Assembly: GCF_002752675.1 (NCBI RefSeq)
Contig: NZ_CP024608.1
Coordinates: forward strand, 2,976,001-3,040,000
Source: Massilia violaceinigra
GTDB taxonomy: Bacteria; Pseudomonadota; Gammaproteobacteria; Burkholderiales; Burkholderiaceae_D
Direction: 5' to 3'
Length of the DNA stretch: 64,000 nt
Shown here: positions 54,411 through 63,748 of the stretch, in pieces
Layout: the number at the start of each line of letters is the position of its first letter
Position numbering within the stretch: the stretch's first letter is position 1
Notes under the pieces: model-generated
Told to the model about the DNA's origin: nothing
Databases searched by the model: none
What the model saw: the letters and a program-made list of their open reading frames with translations, nothing else
Made by a program: the position numbers and the translations under genes

Positions 54411-54743
54411 ATGAAAATCACATCGCTCATCGGCTGCGCCGCGCTGGCCGCCGCGCTGGCCGCGCTGGGGGGCTGCCACAAGGACGAGCAGGGCATGGGG
54501 CCGGCGCAAAAGGCCGGCGCCAAACTCGACCAGGCCGGCGACACGGTCGGCGACAATCTCAAGGCCAATGTCGACAAGGCCGAAGAGGCGGGCAAGAAGA
54601 TCACCGACGCGGCCAAGGCCACCGGCGACAAGATCAACGAGGCGACCCAGGACGCCAGCAAAGGGCTGGACCAGGCTACCGAGAATGTCGGCAAGAAGGT
54701 CGAACAAGCGGGCGAAAAAATCCAGGAAGCGGCGCGCAAGTAA
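54411..54743 (+). CDS. Small amphipathic-helix lipoprotein
   Basis: A 110-aa predicted lipoprotein with a lipobox at ALGGC (Cys22). The mature part is a continuous amphipathic helix of 11-residue-like repeats rich in Ala, Lys, Asp and Glu (KLDQAGDTVGDNLKANVDKAEEAG, KVEQAGEKIQEAARK), reminiscent of LEA-type or YtxH-like stress proteins. A TAGGAG site precedes the ATG. It is divergent from the molybdopterin oxidoreductase and converges with the J-like gene. Function unknown. Confidence 0.8.
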   Translation: MKITSLIGCAALAAALAALGGCHKDEQGMGPAQKAGAKLDQAGDTVGDNLKANVDKAEEAGKKITDAAKATGDKINEATQDASKGLDQATENVGKKVEQAGEKIQEAARK

Positions 54744-54768
54744 GCGTGGCGACGGCCGGTGCCGGCGG

Positions 54769-55566
54769 CTAGCCGTGGCCGCGCGCCTGCTGCAGCGGCG
54801 CGCGCACGGCCATGGCGCGCCAGTCGTCGACCGTGTCCAGGCTCACGACCAGCGCCACCATGTTCGGAAAGCGCTCCAGCATCTGGTCCAGCCACGGCAT
54901 GTCCTGCATCAGTTGATCGATGCCGGGCTGCGCCGGCTCGCGCAAGCGAGCCAGCACGCGCCGCCGCCGTGCCAGTTCCTGCTGGCCCTGGGCGTTGAAC
55001 AGCGCCAGTTCGGCGATGGCGCTGTCGACCAGCGCGCCGGCCGCGCCGAAGCGCAGCAGCCGGCCCCTGTCGCCGGTCCAGTCGAACAGGCTGGCCGCCA
55101 CCGGCAGCAGCGTTTCGTGGCCCGGCTTCCAGCCGGCGGCCAGCAGATGGGCCATGACTTCCTCGAACAGGGTGCGCGCGCAGACATTGACCATCGCCTC
55201 GTCGTCGAGGATGCGCTGCAGTTCGCGCCGCCACGAGGCGTCGTCGCCGGCCAGGTGCGCTTGCGTCAGTTGCGGCAGCGCCGCGCCAAACTGCGCGATG
55301 GCCAGGTCGCACAGGTGCTGCGGGTCGCCGCGTTCGAGGTCGGGTAGCAATGGTTGCCTGGCGCCGGGTGTTGGCATGATCCGCTCGGCCGCGTACGCGG
55401 CCCACGCCAGCGCCATTTCATAAGCCTCGCGCAGGTGCTGGAAGCCTGCGGCGTCGCGTTCCTGGTCGATCTGTTTGAGTTCGCGCGCGTAGGCGCGCCG
55501 CACCGCGCGCGCGTCTGCGTCCTTGCCAAGGCCGAGCCGGGAAAAACAGGGAAGCGTGTGGGGCAT
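54769..55566 (-). CDS. J-domain-like protein lacking HPD
   Basis: A 265-aa protein. Its start resembles the J-domain helices (LGLGKDADARAVRRAYARELKQIDQERDAAGFQHLREAYEMAL), but the HPD tripeptide needed to stimulate DnaK is absent; the loop reads IDQERD. The rest is helical, of unknown type, and resembles bacterial proteins annotated only as J-domain containing. It starts 1 bp after the stop of the GGDEF gene on the same strand, so the two form an operon. Interaction with Hsp70 is doubtful. Confidence 0.7.
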   Translation of the reverse strand: MPHTLPCFSRLGLGKDADARAVRRAYARELKQIDQERDAAGFQHLREAYEMALAWAAYAAERIMPTPGARQPLLPDLERGDPQHLCDLAIAQFGAALPQLTQAHLAGDDASWRRELQRILDDEAMVNVCARTLFEEVMAHLLAAGWKPGHETLLPVAASLFDWTGDRGRLLRFGAAGALVDSAIAELALFNAQGQQELARRRRVLARLREPAQPGIDQLMQDMPWLDQMLERFPNMVALVVSLDTVDDWRAMAVRAPLQQARGHG

Positions 55567-55567
55567 G

Positions 55568-57661
55568 TCAGACGATGGTCAGCTTGGGCGGCGCGGGCGC
55601 GTTCTTGGTTTCCGGCCAGGTGCCCAGCACGATCGACATGTCGACGTAGCCGGCGCGCCAGGCGCGTTCCAGGTCCTGCTCGATGTCTTCCATCGAGGTT
55701 TGCTCGAAGTTGGCGAAGCCGCGCACGCCGTAGGCGCGGTTGCGCCCGTGCGCCTTGGCCAGGTAGAGCGCCATGTCGACCAGGTTGACGGCGCGCTCCC
55801 ATGGCAGCGCATTCGTGCCCGGCACCAGCGGGAAGGGCGCGAAGCCGATCGAGACGTTCACCGACAGCTTCTTGTTCTGGTAGTCGATATTCTGGTGCGA
55901 GATGCCGGTCAGCAGGCGGCGCGCGATTTCCTCGACGCCGCTGCGCGGAATGGCCGGCAGGAAGGCCAGGAATTCCTCGCCGCCCCAGCGCACGATCATG
56001 TCGGTCTCGCGCAGGATCTCGCGCAGGCTTTCGGCGATCATCTTGAGCACAGCGTCGCCGGCGGCGTGGCCATGGCTGTCGTTGACGTGCTTGAAGTGGT
56101 CGACGTCGAGCAGGAACAGGGCGCCCACGATTTCTTCGCCCGAGGTGCCGGCGCCGCGCTTTTCCACCTGCAGGTGGCTGCGCATGAATTCCTGGAAGTG
56201 GCGCCGGTTGTACAAGCCGGTCAGCGGATCGCGCGAACTTTGCTGCTTCAGTTCCAGGTTCTTCACCTTGAGCTGGGCATTCGCATGGCGCACCTTGCGG
56301 TACAGGATGCCGACCACCACCGCGGCCAGCGCAAACACCACCGCCAGCAGCCACCACACGCGCTGCTGCAGGCGGCGGTTGTCGATTTCGGTCGACTTGA
56401 GCTGGTTCTCGCGGCTTAACAGTTCGATCTGGCGCTGCTTCTTTTCGGTCTCGTACTTTTCCTGCAGCTCCAGCGTGGCTTTCTGGCGCCGCTTTTCAAA
56501 CAGCTCGTTCGACAGCACCCGCTCGCGGTGGTATGCCTTGACCGCGCCCGCCATGTCGCCGGCGCGTTCGAGCGAGGCGCCGTATTCCATCAGCACTTCC
56601 TGCAATTCCGGCTTGTCGCCGACTTTTTCGTACCAGGCCAGACCCAGCTCGAAATGGCGTTTACCCTCGACCAGGCTGCCCAGGCCGAGGTAGGCCTGGC
56701 CCAGGTTCAGGTGCGCGGTCGCTGCGGTGCTGTCGTCGTTCAGTTTGCGCGCTGCCTGCAAGGCCTGGTTCGCGTAGGTGAGCGTTTTCGCGTAATCGTG
56801 CTGTTTGAGATAGCTGTCCGACAGGTTCACCAGGGTCCCGGCGATCATCGCCTCGGCGCCGATCTGGCGCTCGTAAGCCAGCCCGGCGAGCAGGGCGCGC
56901 AAGCCGCGCTGCGGCTGGTTGGTTTCGACGGCCAGGCCGTATTCGGTATCCTTCAGGCTCGCCATGCGGCCAGGCGAATTGGTCTGCTCGGCCAGCACGA
57001 TTGCTTCGTCGAGCGCCTCGAAGCCCTTGTCGTGTTCGTTCAGTTGGCCGTACAGGAAGGCCAGCGCATTGAGCGCCTGGACTTTGGGAATCGGCTGGCC
57101 GTGGGCGCGCGCCAGGGTCAGCGCGGTCTGCATCTTGCCCACCGCGGCCGGAAAATTGCCCTCTTCCGAGTACGCCTGGCCCGAGCTGATGGCCGCATGC
57201 ACGCGCAGCGGCACATCGCTGGTGGTGTTGGCGATCTTTTCGCCTTCCCACGCCAGCTGGTGCGACAGGGTCAGCTGGTCCATGCGCCAGACGACGTAGG
57301 ACTTGGTCAGCAAGGCCTTGGCGATGACCACATTGTCTTTTTTGTCGCGCCCGAAAGCGACCAGTTCCTCGGCCAGGGCCAGCGCTTCCGGCACCTGGTT
57401 CATGTCGCGCCGCACCAGGCATAGCTGGGCCAGGAAATCGGCCTTGGTGCGCGCGGGGGCCGCGCGCGCCTCGCTCTCGATCTTGAGCAGCGCGACGAGC
57501 GCTTTGGGCGGCACGTAGCGGCTCATCTCGCGGATCTCGTTCAGACGCGCGTCCAGCACCGGATGCTGGGCGTGCGCAAGGCACGACGCCAGCCATAGCG
57601 ATGCCAGCAGCACGCGGACCTTGCGGCCATGCGAGGTGTCTGATAAACCTGCCAACATCAC
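55568..57661 (-). CDS. TPR-GGDEF diguanylate cyclase
   Basis: A 697-aa membrane protein with a signal sequence (MMLAGLSDTSHGRKVRVLLASLWLASCLAHA), then a periplasmic region of TPR repeats (LNALAFLYGQLNEHDKGFEALDEAIVLAEQ, AHLNLGQAYLGLGSLVEGKRHFELGLAWYEKVG), a coiled coil, one membrane helix (~426-446, WWLLAVVFALAAVVVGILY), and a GGDEF domain with an active GGEEF motif at 560-564. It should synthesise c-di-GMP in response to a periplasmic signal. There is an upstream in-frame Met pair, and either may be the start. The J-like gene follows 1 bp later. Confidence 0.9.
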   Translation of the reverse strand: MMLAGLSDTSHGRKVRVLLASLWLASCLAHAQHPVLDARLNEIREMSRYVPPKALVALLKIESEARAAPARTKADFLAQLCLVRRDMNQVPEALALAEELVAFGRDKKDNVVIAKALLTKSYVVWRMDQLTLSHQLAWEGEKIANTTSDVPLRVHAAISSGQAYSEEGNFPAAVGKMQTALTLARAHGQPIPKVQALNALAFLYGQLNEHDKGFEALDEAIVLAEQTNSPGRMASLKDTEYGLAVETNQPQRGLRALLAGLAYERQIGAEAMIAGTLVNLSDSYLKQHDYAKTLTYANQALQAARKLNDDSTAATAHLNLGQAYLGLGSLVEGKRHFELGLAWYEKVGDKPELQEVLMEYGASLERAGDMAGAVKAYHRERVLSNELFEKRRQKATLELQEKYETEKKQRQIELLSRENQLKSTEIDNRRLQQRVWWLLAVVFALAAVVVGILYRKVRHANAQLKVKNLELKQQSSRDPLTGLYNRRHFQEFMRSHLQVEKRGAGTSGEEIVGALFLLDVDHFKHVNDSHGHAAGDAVLKMIAESLREILRETDMIVRWGGEEFLAFLPAIPRSGVEEIARRLLTGISHQNIDYQNKKLSVNVSIGFAPFPLVPGTNALPWERAVNLVDMALYLAKAHGRNRAYGVRGFANFEQTSMEDIEQDLERAWRAGYVDMSIVLGTWPETKNAPAPPKLTIV

Positions 57662-57948
57662 GTTCCTTCATGTGAAAACCGATGCTTTCCGGACGGGAAA
57701 ACTGCAGCCAATTATATTCTTGTTGCAGTCTGGAAAGTCCTGGTCGCACTCAGATTGTGCATCTAAATGCACATTTTTTGTGGCAGGAACGTGGGTTTCG
57801 ATGCCGCTTTGGCATGGAAGTGTTGGTCCCATACGACGTCCTCGCGGCGCTTGAGGAGCCCGATTTTGCCGCCTGTCGCATTTGCAACCCGGCGCCGCGC
57901 GCATGCCTTATATTTCCAGCAAGCCCAACAATAATGTCAGGAAATAAA

Positions 57949-58815
57949 ATGCTCGAGCTGCGCAACGTGGTCAAAACCTTCGGCAAGGATGTCCGCGCGG
58001 TGGACGGCGTGAGCCTGACGCTCGACTGTGGCGTGGTCGGCCTGATCGGCCACAATGGCGCCGGCAAAACGACCCTGATGCAGATGATCGCCACCCTCAC
58101 GCGCCCGAGCGGCGGCCAGATCCTGTTCGACGGCGCCGACATCGTCGCCCGGCCGCAGGAGATCCGGCGCCGGCTCGGCTACCTGCCGCAGGATTTCGGA
58201 ATCTATCCGAACCTTTCCGCGCTCGAATTCATGCAGTATTTCGCCGCCCTCAAGGGCGTGCGCGACCCGGCCCGCATCCGCTATCTGCTCGAACTGGTCA
58301 ACCTGCACGAACAGGCCAGGCGGCCTGCGGCCTCGTTCTCGGGCGGGATGCGGCGCCGCCTCGGCATCGCCCAGGCCTTGCTCAACGACCCCGATATCCT
58401 GATCGTCGACGAACCGACCGCCGGCCTCGATCCGGAGGAGCGCCTGCGCTTTCGCAACCTGCTCGGCGAGCTCGGATTCGACAAGCTGGTCATCATGTCG
58501 ACCCACATCGTGTCCGACGTCGAGAGCATCGCCGGCCAGCTGGCCACCATGGACGCCGGCAAACTGATCTCCTGCGCGACGCCGCGCGTGATCCTCGACC
58601 AGGCGCGCGGGCGCATCTGGTCGGCCAATGTGGGCGCGGCCGAATACGAGCAGCTGCGCAACCGGGTCAGCGTGCTGCATGCGCAGCGCGAGGGCGACCA
58701 GGTCGCGCTGCGCATGGTCCACGGCGCGTCGCCCTGCGATGGGGCGCGCGTGGCCGAACCGACCCTGGAAGAAGCGCTGATGGCGCAGCGCCATGCGCTC
58801 CGGGTGGCCGCATGA
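57949..58815 (+). CDS. ABC transporter ATP-binding protein
   Basis: A 288-aa nucleotide-binding subunit. Walker A is GHNGAGKTT, the Q-loop region YLPQDFGIYPNL, the signature FSGGMRRRLGIAQAL and Walker B ILIVDEP, with TAGLD after it. The ATG at 57949 (MLELRNVVKTFG) follows AGGAA by 5 bases; an in-frame ATG at 57934 would add MSGNK. It overlaps the permease gene by 4 nt. It belongs to the ABC-2-type, drug- or peptide-export-like group. Substrate unknown. Confidence 0.92.
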   Translation: MLELRNVVKTFGKDVRAVDGVSLTLDCGVVGLIGHNGAGKTTLMQMIATLTRPSGGQILFDGADIVARPQEIRRRLGYLPQDFGIYPNLSALEFMQYFAALKGVRDPARIRYLLELVNLHEQARRPAASFSGGMRRRLGIAQALLNDPDILIVDEPTAGLDPEERLRFRNLLGELGFDKLVIMSTHIVSDVESIAGQLATMDAGKLISCATPRVILDQARGRIWSANVGAAEYEQLRNRVSVLHAQREGDQVALRMVHGASPCDGARVAEPTLEEALMAQRHALRVAA

Positions 58816-60371
58816 GCGGGCACGTACTGGCGACGCTGGCGCTGGCCGAGGTACGCCTGCGCATGCGGCGCGCCTCCACCATGGTCGCGCTGCTGGCGGT
58901 GGTGGCGCTGAGCTGGGCGATGATCGCCGATCCGGCCGGCGGCGAGGCGCTGCTGGTATTTAACAAGGCGCGCGTGCTCTACACCAGTTCCGCGCTGGCG
59001 CTGGGCAGCGCCACGCTGGGCGCGGTGCTGTTCGGACTGGGCGGCTTTTACCTGGTGCGCGGGCGCATGAGCGAAGACGTGCGCAGCGGGATCGGTGGCG
59101 TGATCGGCACCACGCCGGTCGGCAGCGGCGTGTTCCTGACGGGACGCTGGCTGGGCTGCGTGGCGTATCTGGGCGCGCTGGTGGCCGCCTTCATGCTCAC
59201 CATGCTGGTGCTGCACGCGCTGCGCGGCGACGGCCCGATCGAGCCGCTGGTCTACCTGCAAACCTATGTGCTGTTGCTGCTGCCGATGGTGTTTTTCGCG
59301 GCCAGCTGCGCGATCCTGTTCGACAGCTGGGCGCCGCTGATGGGCAAGGGCGGCGACCTGCTGTTCTTCGTGCTGTGGGTGGCGCAGCTGGTGCTGATGA
59401 CGCAGGGTGCGAGCAGCGAATTGCCGGCGCTGATGGTGTTCGATTTTTCCGGACTGGCGGTGGCGGTGGCGGCGGTTCAGGGTTTTGTGAGCGGCGCCGA
59501 TTTTTCCATCGGTTCCAGCAAGTTCGATCCGGCCTTGACGCCGGTGACCTTGCCGTCGCTGCTGTGGAGCGCGCGCATGATGGCGCTGCGCGGCGCATCG
59601 AGCCTGATCGCCATCCTGCCGCTGCTGCCGGCATGGTGGCTGTTCCACCGCTATTCGCCGGACCGGGTCAAGCCCGGCCGCGCGCGCGTGCGCCGCTCGC
59701 CGCTGGCGCTGCTCAACGCCGCGCTGCGTCCCCTGGCCGCGCTGGCCGCACCGCTCCTCGGCCTTGCCGCGCGCCTGCCCGGCGTGGCCGGCCAGGTGCT
59801 GGCCGATATCGCCCTCACGTTCATCATCGCTCCATCGGCCCTGCCGGTGCTGCTGCTGTGCGCGGGGGCCGCCCTGTTCGCGCCAAGCGCCGCGCTGCCG
59901 GCGGTCGTGATGGCCGGGGTGGCATTCTGGGGCATCCTCGTGAGCGACATGAGCACGCGCGATTTTGCCGCCGACACCGAGGACATGACCGGGGTGGTCG
60001 GCGGCGGCGTGGCGCGGCGCTACCTGCGCCAGTACGCGGCCAGCGTGCTGCTTGGGCTGATGTTCATGGGACCGGTCGCGCTGCGCTGGTCGCCGGCGCA
60101 GCCGGTGCGCGCGCTGGCGCTGGTGGCCGGCGTGGCCTGCCTGGCGGCGCTGGCCAGCCTGTTCGGCCGCTGCAGCCGCAGCGCGCGCCTGTTCCTGTCG
60201 CTGTTCCTGTTCGGGCTATACGTGGCGCTGAACGCGACCAGGGCGCCGATGCTCGATGCGGTCGGTTTCAACGGCGCGGCCAACCTGCACTCGGCCGGCA
60301 TGTACGCGCTGGTGGGCGCGCTGGCGCTGGCAGGCGGCTACCTGTGGAACGCCAGCCGCCCGCAGCGCTAG
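58812..60371 (+). CDS. ABC transporter permease, multi-pass
   Basis: A 519-aa hydrophobic protein with about 11-12 membrane segments, the partner of the preceding ATPase (ATGA overlap). No substrate-binding motif is recognised. The final codons are GCCAGCCGCCCGCAGCGC and the stop is TAG at 60369-60371. That stop lies inside the CTAG target duplication made by the IS element beginning at 60372, so the insertion did not change the protein. Confidence 0.9.
   Translation: MSGHVLATLALAEVRLRMRRASTMVALLAVVALSWAMIADPAGGEALLVFNKARVLYTSSALALGSATLGAVLFGLGGFYLVRGRMSEDVRSGIGGVIGTTPVGSGVFLTGRWLGCVAYLGALVAAFMLTMLVLHALRGDGPIEPLVYLQTYVLLLLPMVFFAASCAILFDSWAPLMGKGGDLLFFVLWVAQLVLMTQGASSELPALMVFDFSGLAVAVAAVQGFVSGADFSIGSSKFDPALTPVTLPSLLWSARMMALRGASSLIAILPLLPAWWLFHRYSPDRVKPGRARVRRSPLALLNAALRPLAALAAPLLGLAARLPGVAGQVLADIALTFIIAPSALPVLLLCAGAALFAPSAALPAVVMAGVAFWGILVSDMSTRDFAADTEDMTGVVGGGVARRYLRQYAASVLLGLMFMGPVALRWSPAQPVRALALVAGVACLAALASLFGRCSRSARLFLSLFLFGLYVALNATRAPMLDAVGFNGAANLHSAGMYALVGALALAGGYLWNASRPQR
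60368..60371. repeat. 4-bp target-site duplication, left
   Basis: CTAG here and CTAG at 61942-61945 flank the IS element. A 4-bp duplication is normal for the IS1380 family. Confidence 0.85.
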
Positions 60372-61941
60372 CCCGGATATTTCGTGAGTAGAGGTCGGCG
60401 ATCCCGTGCCGAAGCGCGTTGTTACTGGTATCTGACGCCAATCACAACCGGGGACCGCCGATGCCAAATTGTACCAATGAACCGATCAAGTTGGGGAGGG
60501 TTGGACGGCGCGTCGTTGAGGCGTCATTCGACGGCGGCGACATCGTCAGCGACGGCGGGGTTCTGCTGCTGCGCCAAGTGGATCAGCGCATCGGCTTAAG
60601 CAAAGCGATTGCGCGCGTATTCGAGGATCGACGCCGTCGTGCCAGCGTTTCGCACAGCATGCGCGACTTGCTCGCGCAGCGCGTGTACGGCCTGTGCTGT
60701 GGCTGGGAGGACGTCTGTGACCACAATGTGCTGCGCCGCGACTTGGCCATGCAAACGGCAGTGGGCCGGGCCGATGACTTGGCCTCGGCGCCGACGCTGA
60801 GCCGGCTTGAAACGTCCTCCACGCGCGCGCAGGCGGCCGCCCTGCATGGCGTTCTGCTCGATCAGTTCATCGCCAGCAAAGCTAAGCGGCCCAAGGAACT
60901 GGTGCTCGACATCGATGCCACCCACATGCCGCTGCATGGAGAGCAAGAGAAGTCCCACTTCCACCGCTACTACGACAATTACTGTTACTTGCCGCTGTAC
61001 GTCTTTTGTGGCCAGGATATCCTCGCCTGCGTCTTGCGGCCCAGCAGCCGCGATCCGGCCGGTATCCTCAGCGCATTAATCAAATTGATCTCCCGGCGCT
61101 TGCGCCAGGCTTGGCCACGCATCCGCATCATCGTGCGCGGCGATTCCGGGTTCTGCCGTCATCAAGCTCTGCGCCGCTTCGAGAAATGGGGGCTGCACTA
61201 TATCGTCGGCTTGCAAAAGAACTCAGCGTTGCTGCAACGAGTAGAGTTGGCCGAACTGGCACTGGCCGAGATGTATCAGAAGGCCGGTTCCAAGCAGCGC
61301 ATGATTGGAGAATTCACTTATGCGGCGGGGACGTGGGATCGGCAACGGCGCGTCATCGCGCGGCTGGAACACGATGCGCGCGGCGCCAACCCGCGTTTCA
61401 TCGTCACCAACCTGACTGGGGGTCCCAAGGCACTGTACGAACGCGTGTATTGCGCCCGTGGCGAAGCAGAGAACCGTATCAAGGAGGCGCAGCTCGATTT
61501 GTTCGGACGCCGTGCGAGCTGCCATAAATTCCAGGCCAACCAACTGCGGCTGCTACTGGCAGCGTTCGCCTATACCCTGATGATCAATTTGCGCCGCCTG
61601 GCTTTGGTTGGCACGGAACTGGCACGCGCCTGCACGGCGACGATCCGCATCAAACTGCTCAAGATCGGCGCGGCCGTCGTGCGCAACACGCGGCGCGTGC
61701 GCGTCATGCTCGCATCCCAACATCCACTCAAGCACGTCTTCCTCACTGCCGCCCGCGCGCTGGCACCATAAGCCCGCCAAGTGCTGTCCCCGGCACGCTA
61801 TAAAGCAACGGGGGTAGGGGGAGTTACGTCTGCAATCAGGCCGCGCGGCAGAACCGACACCAGGAAGCGAGCAATCAACATGCCGCAGCCATGTTCGGCG
61901 CACCCCGGCCCTCAGATTGGCAGACTCATGAAATATCCGGG
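60372..61941 (+). mobile_element. IS1380-family insertion sequence, complete
   Basis: A 1570-bp element with terminal inverted repeats starting CCCGGATATTTCGTGAGT on the left and, read inward, CCCGGATATTTCATGAGT on the right (one mismatch in 18). It is flanked by CTAG duplications and carries one intact transposase gene. Because ends, duplication and gene are all intact, the insertion looks recent. Joining the flanks across one CTAG restores a short gap between the ABC permease and the convergent ABC exporter. Confidence 0.92.
60461..61771 (+). CDS. IS1380-family transposase
   Basis: A 436-aa DDE transposase. Candidate catalytic residues are the Asp in LVLDIDATHMP, the Asp in IIVRGDSGFCRH and the Glu in YCARGEAENRIKEAQLDLFGRRASCH, the IS1380 pattern. 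The ATG at 60461 (MPNCTNEPIKLGRV) fits the family N-terminus; the 14-codon upstream extension is not needed. No frameshift or internal stop, so it should be functional. The ~170 bp after it to the right end are non-coding. Confidence 0.95.
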   Translation: MPNCTNEPIKLGRVGRRVVEASFDGGDIVSDGGVLLLRQVDQRIGLSKAIARVFEDRRRRASVSHSMRDLLAQRVYGLCCGWEDVCDHNVLRRDLAMQTAVGRADDLASAPTLSRLETSSTRAQAAALHGVLLDQFIASKAKRPKELVLDIDATHMPLHGEQEKSHFHRYYDNYCYLPLYVFCGQDILACVLRPSSRDPAGILSALIKLISRRLRQAWPRIRIIVRGDSGFCRHQALRRFEKWGLHYIVGLQKNSALLQRVELAELALAEMYQKAGSKQRMIGEFTYAAGTWDRQRRVIARLEHDARGANPRFIVTNLTGGPKALYERVYCARGEAENRIKEAQLDLFGRRASCHKFQANQLRLLLAAFAYTLMINLRRLALVGTELARACTATIRIKLLKIGAAVVRNTRRVRVMLASQHPLKHVFLTAARALAP

Positions 61942-61945
61942 CTAG
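61942..61945. repeat. 4-bp target-site duplication, right
   Basis: CTAG, matching the left copy at 60368-60371. Confidence 0.85.
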
Positions 61946-61963
61946 GGTATTCAGCCCGCCAGC

Positions 61964-63748
61964 TCAGACCGCCAGCTGCTGCAGCAGGTACAGGCGCTGA
62001 TACAGGCCGCCGTCGACCAGCATCAACTCGTCGTGCGAACCGGCTTCCGAGATGCGGCCGTGATTGAGCACCACGATGCGGTCGGCCTCGCGGATGGTCG
62101 AGAGGCGGTGCGCGATGGCGATGATGGTTACCCGTCCGCGTAGTTCGTTGAGCGCTTCCTGCACCACCTGTTCGGTGGCGCTGTCGATGTGCGAGGTCGC
62201 TTCGTCGAGAAGCAGGATGCGCGGCTTGCCGGCCAGCGCGCGCGCAATCGCGATCAGCTGCTTCTGCCCGACCGACAGGCGCGAGCCGCCTTCGCCGAGC
62301 GAGGTGTCGTAGCCGTCTTCCAGCGCGGCGATGAAGTCGTGCGCGTGCGCCGCGCGCGCCGCCGTCTCGATGGCTTCCTGCGACAGGCCGCGCCCCATGT
62401 CGATGTTTTCGCGCGCCGACGCCGCCAGCAGGAACGGGTCTTGCGGCACCAGCCCCACCTCGGCGCGGAAACGCTCGTTGTCGATCGCCGCCAGCGGCTG
62501 GCCGTTGATCTCGATGCAGCCCGGGCGTGAAGGGTAGTAGCGCAGCAGCAGCGACAAGAGGGTCGATTTGCCGCTGCCGGTGTGGCCGACGATGCCGAAA
62601 AAGGCGCCCTGCGGCACGTCCAGGCTCAGTTCATGCAGCACGTCCTGGCCCGGCGCATAGCCGAACGTCAGGTCGCGGATGCGCACCGCCGGCGCATCCG
62701 GCGCCGCCGGATCGGCGGGCAGCGCGCGCCCGGCCGCGTGCTCCGGCGCGCCCGCTTCGTCGAGCAGGGCCGACACGCGCGCGGTCGCCACCACGGCCTG
62801 CTGCAGGCCGCTGAACTGCATGGTGATCTGGATCATCGGCTCGACCACGCGCGCGATGTAGCTGATGAAGGCGTACAGCACGCCGACTTCGACCGCATTC
62901 ATTTCGCGCCGCCCGAAACTGTAGATCACCACTGCCAGCAGGATCACGTTGAGCAGGTCGAGCGCGGGGCGCAGCAGGAACGCGTTGGCGCGCAGCTCGG
63001 CCAGGCGCGCCTTGTAGTGCGACCCGTTGGTGGCGGCGAAGCGGGCGCCGAAACGCTCCTGCGCGTTATTCGCCTGCAGCACGCTCATGCCGCCGATCGA
63101 TTCGGCGATCTGGCCGTTGATGTCGCTGCGCAGGGCGCGCGCGCGCGTCACCGCCGGCGCCGACAGGCGCTGGTAGACGAACACGATGGCCACCACCGCC
63201 GGCACCAGGGCCAGCACGATCAGCATCAGGCGCCAGTCCAGCCAGGCCATGGCGATCATGGTCCCGACCAGCACGATGCTGCTGTCGAGGATCACGAACA
63301 GCACCTGGATGTACAAGGTCTTGACGGCTTCGGTGTCGTTGGTCACGCGGCTGATCAGCTGACCGGTGATGGCGCGGTCGAAAAAAGCCATCGGCAGGCG
63401 CAGCACATGGCCGAACACCCATTCGCGCAGGCGCTGCACCGAGCGCATGGCCAGGCCCGACAGGCGCACCAGCTGCAGGTAGCGCAGCCAGCTGGCGATC
63501 CAGCCGCTCACCAGCATGGCGCCGAGCAGCATGGCCATGCGCGGAAAATCCAGGTGGCGCGGCAGCAGGTGCTCGTCGATCAGGGCCTTGCCGAGGATCG
63601 GGCCGATCACTTCCAGGGCGGCCGCGAGAATGAGCCACAGGGTGGCCCAGAGCAGGTGCCGGCGGTCGGGATGGGCGGCGCGGCGCAACAGGCCGATCGC
63701 TTGCGCGGCCTGCGCGCGCATCGCCTTGGGAGTGGTATCAGAGTGCAT
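61964..63748 (-). CDS. ABC exporter, fused membrane and ATPase domains (MdlB/SmdB type)
   Basis: A 594-aa type-I ABC exporter half-transporter. The N-terminal ~330 residues hold six membrane helices (FPRMAMLLGAMLVSGWIASWL, VLFVILDSSIVLVGTMIAMAW). The ATPase domain has Walker A GHTGSGKSTLL, signature LSVGQKQLIAIARAL, Walker B ILLLDEATSHID and the H-loop in IAIAHRLSTI. Its start overlaps the end of another ABC half-transporter by 11 bp, so the two form a heterodimer. Multidrug or lipid export is the usual role; not determined here. Confidence 0.93.
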   Translation of the reverse strand: MHSDTTPKAMRAQAAQAIGLLRRAAHPDRRHLLWATLWLILAAALEVIGPILGKALIDEHLLPRHLDFPRMAMLLGAMLVSGWIASWLRYLQLVRLSGLAMRSVQRLREWVFGHVLRLPMAFFDRAITGQLISRVTNDTEAVKTLYIQVLFVILDSSIVLVGTMIAMAWLDWRLMLIVLALVPAVVAIVFVYQRLSAPAVTRARALRSDINGQIAESIGGMSVLQANNAQERFGARFAATNGSHYKARLAELRANAFLLRPALDLLNVILLAVVIYSFGRREMNAVEVGVLYAFISYIARVVEPMIQITMQFSGLQQAVVATARVSALLDEAGAPEHAAGRALPADPAAPDAPAVRIRDLTFGYAPGQDVLHELSLDVPQGAFFGIVGHTGSGKSTLLSLLLRYYPSRPGCIEINGQPLAAIDNERFRAEVGLVPQDPFLLAASARENIDMGRGLSQEAIETAARAAHAHDFIAALEDGYDTSLGEGGSRLSVGQKQLIAIARALAGKPRILLLDEATSHIDSATEQVVQEALNELRGRVTIIAIAHRLSTIREADRIVVLNHGRISEAGSHDELMLVDGGLYQRLYLLQQLAV

